Shown piece by piece: positions 1 to 6,102 of a stretch of DNA of 14,501 nt. The position numbers and the translations under genes were made by a program. Position 1 is the first letter of the stretch. Every line of letters begins with the position of its first letter. Origin of the DNA: DATDCV01 sp036524155 (GTDB taxonomy: Bacteria; Verrucomicrobiota; Verrucomicrobiia; Limisphaerales; UBA8199). The stretch is from the NCBI GenBank assembly GCA_036524155.1, contig DATDCV010000336.1, forward strand, positions 1-14,501, in the 5' to 3' direction. The notes beneath the pieces are model-generated. The model was not told the origin of the DNA. It saw only the letters and a program-made list of their open reading frames with translations, and ran no database searches.

Positions 1-323
1 GGGGGGGTGGCTTGGGGGTGAACAGCCGTCCCACCGTCCCAAGGCCGGTAAATACGGGCGATTCTCACCTTTGCGAGCGTCCCACGACCGTCCCAGGGCG
101 TCCCAAGCGTCCCAGCACGTAGAGAATGGAAAGCGACACGATTGGACGCGGGTGAAACCGAATAGGCTGGCCTGTAGAAGCGATCTCAACCCGCGCTAAA
201 ACCGGAAGCGAAGGGAAAGAAAACCGGAACGGCCAACGTTGTTCTGTTGATCAGTGCCACGACGGGCGATCCATGATTGTCTCCGTCGCTTCGTGTGGCC
301 TATATTACAATCTAATTAACTGA
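1..323. other. gene-free flank upstream of the IS66 remnant
   Basis: I see no convincing coding region here. The left part holds a G-rich edge and a cluster of GTCCCA hexamers, listed separately. The right part, up to the TGA at 321-323, shows no recognisable gene. That TGA is in the frame of the transposase remnant that follows, so the homology ends about here. A gene crossing the window's left edge cannot be excluded. Confidence 0.5.
28..114. repeat. cluster of GTCCCA hexamers
   Basis: Six copies of GTCCCA on the + strand begin at 28, 36, 79, 90, 100 and 109. Spacing in the right-hand group is 9-11 bases, close to one helical turn. The bases between the copies vary. Nothing shows what it does: it may be a decayed dispersed repeat or a protein-binding array. 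Confidence 0.5.
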
Positions 324-587
324 CCCCTTTTCGAGAATTCGATTCGGCCAAGCGCAATCGGGAAAAAGAATTTTTTGTTCATTGGCCATCCCGAAGCCGG
401 TGAACGGAGCGCGGTGATCTACACCTTGCTAGGCAGTTGCCGGCGGCACGGGAACAATCCCTTCGAGTATCTGAAGGATTTGTTCACGCGTTTGCCTGCG
501 GCCAAAATCACGCAGATCAAAGAGTTTACACCGGCAGCGTGGGCCAAGGCCAAAGCGACGGAGAAAATAAGCGTCAAGGCCGCTTAA
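324..587 (+). pseudogene. tnpC: IS66-family transposase, C-terminal remnant
   Basis: Only the last ~87 codons survive. The frame opens after a TGA at 321-323 and reads ENSIRPSAIGKKNFLFIGHP, then EAGERSAVIYTLLGSC and a final tail to TAA at 585-587. This ENxIRP..GKKNxLF..GxxAGxRxAxIY pattern is the conserved C-terminal end of IS66 TnpC (DDE transposase). An intact protein is usually about 500 residues, so most of the gene, including most of the catalytic domain, is missing. No start codon or TnpA/TnpB partner is visible and no clear terminal inverted repeat was found on the right. It is best read as the scar of an old IS66 insertion with its 5' part deleted; it should not be active. Confidence 0.85.
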
Positions 588-677
588 AGCTCTAGGCTTG
601 CACGGAGAATCCAACTCCTCGCCTTTTCTTGGAAGTTCGCTGACTTAAATTGCTAAATTCAGAGAACCCGCGCCCGG

Positions 678-2996
678 TTACTCGCTAAGCAACCCTCCGC
701 AAGAGGAGAAGGCAGCTTGCGGATAATCACCCGACGCCGGCTTGCCGAGCACCCGCACGCCAAAGACCTTGGTGGTTTGGGGCAGTTGGCACGTAAAGCG
801 TTCAGCGCCCGTCAGACCGGCTGGGCTGGTCGCGGTGGTCGCCGGATAATCTTTCAGCACGCCCACGGTTACCCACTTGCCCCCTTGCGTCATCTGGGCT
901 TGAACCTGCGGCGGACCGACGCTGGCATCAAACCAACCGCCATCGTGGAATGTCTTGCCATGGACGAAGGTCACGCGCTTGACCTCGATCGGCTCGGCCA
1001 CCGTCACCGCAAACCAATCTTCATCCGCCTTTTGGCCGTCATAAGTCACCACCAAAGAACCCGTGTCGCCGTCGTTGATGGAGCCTTGCAGGTCTCTCAG
1101 TATGCATTCGCGCGATCGGCTTTCCCGGCCTTCGGTCAGGTCCGCCTTTGGAGCCGCCAGCGCCACACCCGGGGTGGTCAGCCAAACACGGTAAGCACCT
1201 CGGTCCCGGCCGGCATCCGCGAACGGCGCCAACGCCGCCTTCACCAGCCCCTGGGAAGGTGTGCGCAGTTGGCTTGAGAACTCTAGAAACTGGCCCGGCT
1301 CGAAACTGCCAGGCGCCTGCACGCTGTTCTCCTGAAATCCCACCCGACGGGCGCTCGGCAAACCGGGGTTGCGCTTTTCGTCATAGGCCAGCACGAATGG
1401 CCCCCAAGTCATGGCCGCTGTGCCGCTATTGCTGTGTTCGCCCAAGACCAGCTTCGGCCCCAGGTTGTAAAGCAGTTCGATGGAATCACCGTTGCTCCAT
1501 TCGCGGGCCAGGATCACTGCCCAACCATCCTTCTGGGCGACGGCCAACGAGGTTCCATTCACTTTCACCGAGAGCGGCGAGGCCCACGGCGGCACGCGCA
1601 GGCGCACGGCAAAACGCGCCGGTTTGCCTGACTTGACCTTCAACCAAGACTCGCCCTTGAGGGGAAATTCGCTCTGCTGCGCGACGGCCACCGGTTGCCC
1701 TCCGAGTTCGGTGGTCACGGACGAAGTTTCAAAGGTGCTGACCAGGAGCGCGTCTTCGCCATTGTCTTTGGCTTTTAAATAGGCTGTCTGCGGCGCGAGC
1801 GCCATGCCGCGCGGGCCGCTGGAGTGACAACAGTTGATGCCGGACTCGTAGTATTTGAAGCCCTCGAGCGGCGGATAGGGACACAAGTCATCGCCGTCCG
1901 GGTTCTGCGCGGCGGCGAGGTGGTTGTAAAGCGTCGTTTCAATCTGATTGGCGAACTTCGCGTCGCCGGTCAGCCGCAGCAATTGCAGGTTCAACTGCAT
2001 CCACGTCACCGTCACGCAGGTCTCACAAATCTTCGCGGAGCGTTGATTGGGCAGATCGTAATCGCCCGTAAAAACTTCGGCCCGGCTGGCGCTGCCGGTG
2101 AGGTAGAGGCGCTTGCTGACGATATCCTGCCAGGCGTTGAGCACCGGATTGAGCAACTGCCGGTCGCCTGTGGCCCGCGCCAGCTCGCACAAGCCGGCCA
2201 GATTGGAGAGCAGCTCGTAAGCCTTGCCGTTCGCGGTCTTGTTCACCTGCTTCACCGTCAGCAGCGTTTGAATGATCTTCGGCCCGTTCGGCTCGTCCCA
2301 TGACTTGACGATGTAGCGGGCGAAATCCAGGTAACGCTCATCCCCGGTGCAGCGATAGAGCAACACCATCGGCTCCAGCACGCTCGTCGCCGCCATCCCT
2401 ACATGGGTGCCCGCCGACAAAATGCTCTTCTTGCCGGGTCCAAACGTGCGCAGCAGCAAATCCGCCGCTTTGCGGCAGGCGTTGAGCGCCGGCTCGTTCC
2501 CGGTGAACTGGTAGTAGGTCAACAGCCCGAGTAGGCAATACTTGTGCGACCAAACGTCCCATTCCGCCCCTTCGTGAAGCCCGAAACGTTTTTCCGGCAC
2601 GTAGGTTCCGAGATAGCCATTCGCTTCCTGGGCCTTGATCAGTTCCGACGCGGCATAGTCAAGGCGTTTGCACAAGGCCGGGTTTCCGGTATACGCCCAC
2701 GCCAGTGTGGCGGCGTGCAGCCATTTGCCAATGGCTTCGCCAATCCAAGGACCATCTCCCGGCTTGTGGCGGTATCCTGCCAGCAGCGGCTCCAAATCCG
2801 CCGTCATGAGGCGATTGGTGGCGCTGGCCAGGACCCACGCGCCCAGCCAGCCGTCAAGTTGAATGTCGGCGGGCGAAAGAACCTGCGCGGCGTCCGGCAT
2901 TCCCGCGGGCGCTCTAAAATCCAGCGGCTGGATCGGCGCGGCGGCCAAGGTCATCTGGGCAACGATGATGACGGGAATGAGCAATAATGCTTTCAT
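678..2996 (-). CDS. secreted GH127/DUF1680-like glycoside hydrolase (beta-L-arabinofuranosidase family)
   Basis: This is a 772-residue protein. Residues 1-20 form a signal peptide (KALLLIPVIIVAQ core, AAA end), so it is probably exported. Residues ~35-400 match the alpha/alpha barrel of GH127/DUF1680: WLHAATLAWAYTGN, ANGYLGTY and repeated helical hairpins ending in TGD/TGN. The family's metal-cysteine centre is present: E325-x-C327 and C389-C390 correspond to the Glu/Cys and Cys-Cys ligands of characterised GH127 enzymes, where one Cys is the nucleophile. E307 is a candidate acid/base by spacing (inference). A beta domain follows. Residues ~625-772 look like a discoidin/F5-8-type carbohydrate-binding domain. 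The likely role is removing L-arabinofuranose or a similar sugar from plant or algal glycans, but the substrate cannot be read from sequence. The start overlaps the upstream gene's stop (ATGA), so translation is probably coupled. Confidence 0.88.
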   Translation of the reverse strand: MKALLLIPVIIVAQMTLAAAPIQPLDFRAPAGMPDAAQVLSPADIQLDGWLGAWVLASATNRLMTADLEPLLAGYRHKPGDGPWIGEAIGKWLHAATLAWAYTGNPALCKRLDYAASELIKAQEANGYLGTYVPEKRFGLHEGAEWDVWSHKYCLLGLLTYYQFTGNEPALNACRKAADLLLRTFGPGKKSILSAGTHVGMAATSVLEPMVLLYRCTGDERYLDFARYIVKSWDEPNGPKIIQTLLTVKQVNKTANGKAYELLSNLAGLCELARATGDRQLLNPVLNAWQDIVSKRLYLTGSASRAEVFTGDYDLPNQRSAKICETCVTVTWMQLNLQLLRLTGDAKFANQIETTLYNHLAAAQNPDGDDLCPYPPLEGFKYYESGINCCHSSGPRGMALAPQTAYLKAKDNGEDALLVSTFETSSVTTELGGQPVAVAQQSEFPLKGESWLKVKSGKPARFAVRLRVPPWASPLSVKVNGTSLAVAQKDGWAVILAREWSNGDSIELLYNLGPKLVLGEHSNSGTAAMTWGPFVLAYDEKRNPGLPSARRVGFQENSVQAPGSFEPGQFLEFSSQLRTPSQGLVKAALAPFADAGRDRGAYRVWLTTPGVALAAPKADLTEGRESRSRECILRDLQGSINDGDTGSLVVTYDGQKADEDWFAVTVAEPIEVKRVTFVHGKTFHDGGWFDASVGPPQVQAQMTQGGKWVTVGVLKDYPATTATSPAGLTGAERFTCQLPQTTKVFGVRVLGKPASGDYPQAAFSSCGGLLSE

Positions 2997-3283
2997 TTTG
3001 ATTTTTGTTCGAGGAGGTAGAGAAAGATGTTAAAGGTGGCGAGACTCGCAACAGTGACGCCTCCGCCCAAACCCTCCCACCGCCAAGCCAGAGCCATCCC
3101 TAGACAAACTCCAATTGGGAAGAATAAGAATAAAACCAACTCGGGGGCGGTAACATGCGACAATTTCAATCCTTCCCCAAAGGCGAACAAATGAACGACA
3201 CCCACCACGAGGATGCTCAACACCCTTGCCAACCACCGCAGGGCACGAAGCGAGACCAACTTGTTTGTCATCGGGATGTTCAT
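2993..3283 (-). CDS. small membrane protein, unknown function
   Basis: A 96-residue protein with about three hydrophobic segments: residues ~17-35 (ARVLSILVVGVVHLFAFGEG), ~47-66 (ELVLFLFFPIGVCLGMALAW) and ~74-91. The pattern 'ARxLSIL...GEG' followed by a short hydrophilic stretch and a second segment is one I associate with small uncharacterised membrane proteins of Planctomycetes/Verrucomicrobia; no function is known to me. Its TGA overlaps the ATG of the glycosidase gene by four bases, which implies one mRNA and coupled translation. Met1 and Met5 are both possible starts and neither has a clear Shine-Dalgarno sequence. A role in handling the exported enzyme is only a guess from the operon. 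Confidence 0.7.
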   Translation of the reverse strand: MNIPMTNKLVSLRALRWLARVLSILVVGVVHLFAFGEGLKLSHVTAPELVLFLFFPIGVCLGMALAWRWEGLGGGVTVASLATFNIFLYLLEQKSK

Positions 3284-3306
3284 ATGAATGAACGTGTCCG
3301 TGGATT

Positions 3307-3335
3307 AATCTAAAGCTATTACAAGGAACGTTCAA
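3307..3335 (-). promoter_or_regulatory. possible promoter of the membrane protein-glycosidase unit
   Basis: Read on the minus strand, TTGAAC (3335-3330) and TAGATT (3312-3307) lie 17 bases apart, a sigma70-like spacing with 4/6 matches in each box. The predicted start would give a leader of about 17-20 bases before ATG 3283. The match is weak and could be chance. Confidence 0.25.
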
Positions 3336-3349
3336 TCCACCGTCCTTGT
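3321..3349. promoter_or_regulatory. inverted repeat over the candidate promoter
   Basis: ACAAGGA (3321-3327) and TCCTTGT (3343-3349) are exact 7-bp inverted copies 15 bases apart. Next to the left arm is an 8-bp palindrome, GAACGTTC (3326-3333), covering the candidate -35 box. This could be an operator for a sugar-responsive regulator. There is no T-run, so a terminator is less likely. Confidence 0.25.
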
Positions 3350-3422
3350 TCCAGCCAGAGCAATTGAAGGCGACACAACAAGCTGGCAGTGGATGTGGTT
3401 CTTTAGACGCTTACGACTCAGC

Positions 3423-3464
3423 TCACAATTCCCTTTTGAAGGCTTTGTCCAGAATGGCGGGGAG
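3423..3464 (-). pseudogene. hsdS 3'-end remnant (second, outermost copy)
   Basis: The minus strand reads LPAILDKAFKREL then TGA (3425-3423). This is the typical end of a Type I specificity subunit; the intact HsdS in this window ends LPAILDRAFKGNL. Similarity stops just upstream, where GGCGCGGAAGG leads into the heptamer repeats at 3475-3502. No start codon is present, so it is a broken stump. It differs from both other hsdS ends here, so it is not a recent exact duplication. Confidence 0.75.
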
Positions 3465-3474
3465 CGGCGCGGAA

Positions 3475-3502
3475 GGGTGAAGGATGAGGGCTAAAGGCTG
3501 AA
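3475..3502 (+). repeat. GGMTRAA heptamer array (4 units)
   Basis: Four consecutive 7-base units: GGGTGAA, GGATGAG, GGCTAAA, GGCTGAA. The same unit type occurs at 7655-7682, 8047-8067 and 11043-11070. This copy lies between two hsdS tail remnants, next to the broken end of the outer one. Confidence 0.75.
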
Positions 3503-3517
3503 GTGGGGTGGTGGGGT

Positions 3518-3649
3518 TCATAGTTCGCCCTTGAAGGCCTTATCCAAGATGGAGGGAAGGAAGGCGTCGAGCTCGGCGGCGGTCTCGGCTTGGAGGCGCT
3601 TTGGGGTGTCCACCTCCGGTATCAGTGGCTGAAGGGTAATGGCGCTCAT
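3518..3649 (-). pseudogene. 43-codon ORF holding an hsdS' C-terminal tail
   Basis: The frame runs ATG 3649 to TGA 3518 and encodes 43 residues. The first ~16 (MSAITLQPLIPEVDTP) match nothing I recognise. The last 27 (starting KRLQAET and ending SILDKAFKGEL) match the last 27 residues of the intact HsdS at 23 positions. Its ATG overlaps the TGA of the PIN-like gene by four bases, continuing the coupled chain. It lacks both target-recognition domains and cannot act as HsdS. It may be a simple scar. A peptide made from it would contain part of the distal conserved helix that contacts HsdM, so interference with assembly is conceivable but speculative. Confidence 0.7.
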
Positions 3650-4257
3650 AACTGGTAAACAATTTCACCTTGCGCCGGCAGTTCGATCAGTTTCTTGGTG
3701 ACCATGGCCGTCACGATCTCCTGAATTTCCTCGTCCGATAATTCTTTGCGGCAGAATGAGTGGATAGTCGTCAATAATGACTTCTTTCGCTTGGGCCGGC
3801 TCGTTTTGTTCTTCTGGAAGCGCCCGACCACCCACTTGACCCGCTCCTCCAACGAGAGGCTCTTCATGGCGACCAGCGCCGGGATACTGGCAAACGCATC
3901 ATCCCGGCTGGCCAAGATGTTGTTCGCTCGCAAATGCATGATCAACGCGTCGTAATCCTTGTCCCTGGCGAGAATGTGGAAATAACCCTTTGGATCGGCC
4001 TTGGCCTGCAGTCCGACGTGATACGCAAGCACCAAATCCAGAGCGTTGGTGGTCGCTCCCTCCGATTCGATCCACGTCACCTGATCATGGTAGTGGAGGA
4101 TTTGCCTGGCCAGAAGGGATGGGAGCGTCTTCCGCCGCTGACCAACCACCAGAAACACTTTCACGGCCTTGCCGGCGATGAGATCGAGATCCACTTCCTG
4201 AACGTTCTCGTAATCAACAAAGATGTAATTCATCCGGATGGCTGCATCTGTGGTCAT
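3646..4257 (-). CDS. PIN/NYN-like nuclease domain protein
   Basis: A 203-residue protein. YIFVDYENVQ (residues 11-20) carries the D15-x-E17-N18 motif of NYN/PIN-like RNases. Further acidic positions are D74 in NALDLVLAYH and D99/D101/D103 in ILARDKDYDALI, spaced as in the PIN fold, so a metal-dependent RNase active site looks complete. Residues ~160-203 look like a small helical, winged-helix-like end, after a basic stretch (KTSRPKRKK, ~151-159). ATG 4257 overlaps the hsdS TGA by four bases; Met9 (4233) is an alternative start closer to the conserved core. Neither has a clear ribosome site, which fits coupling to hsdS. By analogy with PrrC, an anticodon nuclease held silent by an hsd complex, this could be a toxic RNase tied to the R-M enzyme. 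That role is inference. Confidence 0.8.
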   Translation of the reverse strand: MTTDAAIRMNYIFVDYENVQEVDLDLIAGKAVKVFLVVGQRRKTLPSLLARQILHYHDQVTWIESEGATTNALDLVLAYHVGLQAKADPKGYFHILARDKDYDALIMHLRANNILASRDDAFASIPALVAMKSLSLEERVKWVVGRFQKNKTSRPKRKKSLLTTIHSFCRKELSDEEIQEIVTAMVTKKLIELPAQGEIVYQL

Positions 4258-5444
4258 AAATTTCCTTTGAAAGCGCGGTCCAAAATGGCGGGGAGGAGGG
4301 CGTCGAGTTCGGCGGCGGTTTCGGCTTGGAGGCGCTTGAGGGCGGTTACCTGGGCTTGGAGTGCGTCGAGTTCGGCGACGATGCGGCGTTGCTCGGGGAG
4401 CGGGGGCACAGGGATTTGGGTTGTGAGGATGTGGCCCTGGTTGATCTTCCAGATCCCTGAGGTCGTTTTGGCTTTCTCCTCGATTGCCGTGCGCGTAGCG
4501 GACGAGTTCCACGCTGCAACAAAGAACTCAGGCAACATTCGATCTTGTGGGAGTGATACTTGGATGAAAAGGTCTGGAAAGATAACACCTTCGGCGGCGC
4601 CGGAGATCATGCCGGCACAACCGCAGAGGTCTTTGCTGCCGTTGCCGCGCACTACGTAGACCTGGCCGGGTCGAACCTGAAATGCCTGGGCCTCTTCGCG
4701 CGACATGGGAACGGGCTTGTTGTCGCGCGTGTCGATCCGGCCATTCCGCATGGATGAAAGGGTTAGGCACCTTATTTCAGACTCGCTCCCGGTTGATTTG
4801 ACCGACTTGCCATTCCGCAGTCCGTCTTTGCCAGCTAGCGCCTCGACTGTCGCGGCGTCGGCATGTTGGGGCCTCGTGAGGGCGGACTGCGCGGAGACGA
4901 GCAGAGCATCTGTCTCCTCGGCGGCTTGGTGGCGGAGGGAGCGGGCTTCGTGGATTTGGGCGGCGAGTTCCTCGATTCGGGCGACGATGCGGCGCTGCTC
5001 GGCGAGGGGCGGGAGGGGGATTTCGTAGCCGAGGACGTGAGCTGGGCGGATGGCTGCATAGTTGGTGGATCCTTGCGCAGCCACTTGCTCGCGAAACGCT
5101 GGGGTGCGGATGAAGAAGGCGAGGAATCTTGGGTCGAGTTTTGCCTCGTCGATCACGAATAGGAAGTAGTGGCTGCTAACTATCGAGCCGTCTAGTGATT
5201 CGGGCACGATACCGAAACCGCCAACCTTGGCGTCGATTTCGGCGACGAGGAATTCGCCTGTGAGGCAGACTTGCTGCGTCTTCGTCTTGATGAGGGCCCC
5301 GGGCACCTCGTCCCGGAGCACGATACCCTGGACGTGAAGCTGGACGCGCGGACGCTTGTAGTTAGTAAGATCGTCGATGGTGACGAACTCTCTTCGTTGG
5401 CGCAGCACTTCGCCCAGCCGCACAGTTGGCCATGGTTTGGTCAT
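4254..5444 (-). CDS. hsdS: Type I restriction-modification specificity subunit HsdS
   Basis: A 396-residue protein with the usual two-repeat build. TRD1 is ~1-142 and ends IPLPPLAEQRRIVARIEEL (~142-160). A central helix follows (to ~195). TRD2 is ~205-345 and ends IPVPPLPEQRRIVAELDAL (~344-362). A distal helix ends LPAILDRAFKGNL. The PLPPL-EQRRIV pair marks the two conserved HsdM-binding regions. HsdS chooses the bipartite DNA target for methylation by HsdM and cutting by HsdR; the target cannot be read from sequence. Length is normal for the family. ATG 5444 overlaps the previous gene's TGA, and its own TGA overlaps the PIN-like gene's ATG. Two diverged copies of its 3' end lie downstream (3423-3464, 3518-3649). 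Confidence 0.95.
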   Translation of the reverse strand: MTKPWPTVRLGEVLRQRREFVTIDDLTNYKRPRVQLHVQGIVLRDEVPGALIKTKTQQVCLTGEFLVAEIDAKVGGFGIVPESLDGSIVSSHYFLFVIDEAKLDPRFLAFFIRTPAFREQVAAQGSTNYAAIRPAHVLGYEIPLPPLAEQRRIVARIEELAAQIHEARSLRHQAAEETDALLVSAQSALTRPQHADAATVEALAGKDGLRNGKSVKSTGSESEIRCLTLSSMRNGRIDTRDNKPVPMSREEAQAFQVRPGQVYVVRGNGSKDLCGCAGMISGAAEGVIFPDLFIQVSLPQDRMLPEFFVAAWNSSATRTAIEEKAKTTSGIWKINQGHILTTQIPVPPLPEQRRIVAELDALQAQVTALKRLQAETAAELDALLPAILDRAFKGNL

Positions 5445-6091
5445 GGTGTTGTGCCGGGTTTCGGGCCGGGCGCGTTCTTTGGTGGGACAGAAGAATAAGA
5501 CGGGGAGGACGAATGCTGGCGTTGCCGGGCCTGCTGGCGGGCATTGTAGAGCCGCTCGGTAAAACCGCCCTCCTCCAAAAAGGCTTGCTCCAACTGCCTA
5601 AGCTGCTGGTCCAGCAGGTAGTTGGTTTGATGGATCAGACACAACATGGAGTTCGCGGCGACTTCGGGCGGGGCGTTTTCGATGTATGAAGAATAGGTCT
5701 TATAGGACCGATTTTTGGCGTAGGCCAGGCGTCGGACCACACCGGACATCGGATGGTTCTTGCCCCACTCGCCCAGTCCACGCTGCCGCAGGAAGTCCTT
5801 ATAATCGCCCAGCAGCTCCTCGAGGCTCCCCCGGGCGATGCCCACCAGTTTCAACTCGATCTTCTTCGAGGTGCCGCTTACCTGGCTGCCCTCGGCTATG
5901 TTTTTGTCTCCGCTCCGCGCCGCCTGCACCATCTGGTCATGCGTGCGGGACCTGGGGTCAATGAACCGGTCACAGAATTTCACCGTAGCGTCATACACGA
6001 TCTCCGCCATCTGGTAGGACTTCAACTCCCGATAGCCCCCGTGCGCCGGGATTAAGCCCGGCTGCTTCTCGGGTTTTGAAGAATTCGTCAT
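5441..6091 (-). CDS. four helix bundle protein with suffix domain
   Basis: A 216-residue protein. Residues ~20-115 are a four-helix bundle of the 23S rRNA intervening-sequence/Avd-like type (ELKSYQMAEIVYDATVKFC, AARSGDKNIAEGS). A short Tyr/Ser stretch, RSYKTYSSY (128-136), joins it to the 'suffix' domain (~138-182: LCLIHQTNYLLDQQL, EEGGFTERLY). The tail, 183-216, is Gln/Ser/Pro-rich and probably disordered. This matches the known 'four helix bundle suffix domain' family; its function is unknown. The start lies seven bases after the hsdM stop, inside an ATAGGTCCTAT motif that supplies an AGG six bases before ATG. The stop overlaps the hsdS start. The same TCCTAT-type motif recurs in the linker region (5695-5711). 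It separates hsdM from hsdS, which are usually adjacent, so it was probably inserted. Confidence 0.85.
   Translation of the reverse strand: MTNSSKPEKQPGLIPAHGGYRELKSYQMAEIVYDATVKFCDRFIDPRSRTHDQMVQAARSGDKNIAEGSQVSGTSKKIELKLVGIARGSLEELLGDYKDFLRQRGLGEWGKNHPMSGVVRRLAYAKNRSYKTYSSYIENAPPEVAANSMLCLIHQTNYLLDQQLRQLEQAFLEEGGFTERLYNARQQARQRQHSSSPSYSSVPPKNAPGPKPGTTP
5695..5711. repeat. ATAGGTC/ATAGGACC hexamer-like repeat in the linker of the suffix-domain gene
   Basis: The + strand has ATAGGTC (5695-5701) followed by ATAGGACC (5704-5711). It encodes the RSYKTYS linker on the minus strand. The same motif, ATAGGACCTAT, spans the hsdM stop/gene start at 6092-6102. It may be a remnant of a TCCTAT-type short tandem repeat. 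Confidence 0.5.
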
Positions 6092-6102
6092 ATAGGACCT
6101 AT
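6092..6102. repeat. ATAGGACCTAT near-palindrome at the hsdM/suffix-gene junction
   Basis: This 11-bp near-palindrome fills the gap. On the minus strand it provides the hsdM stop (AAA TAG) and the AGG upstream of the next ATG. A related motif occurs inside the next gene at 5695-5711. Confidence 0.5.

Noticed and set aside
717..1277. 186-codon frame on the + strand opposite the glycosidase gene
   Set aside because: Arg/His-rich shadow of the glycosidase, whose own frame has a signal peptide and catalytic motifs.
3646..4512. A longer version of the PIN-like gene starting within hsdS
   Set aside because: The extra N-terminus is Pro/Arg/His-rich and mirrors the hsdS end in another frame. The conserved core starts right after ATG 4257/4233, which overlaps the hsdS stop.
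3934..4659. 241-codon frame on the + strand opposite the PIN-like gene and hsdS
   Set aside because: No recognisable motif; it spans two real genes on the other strand and their overlap.
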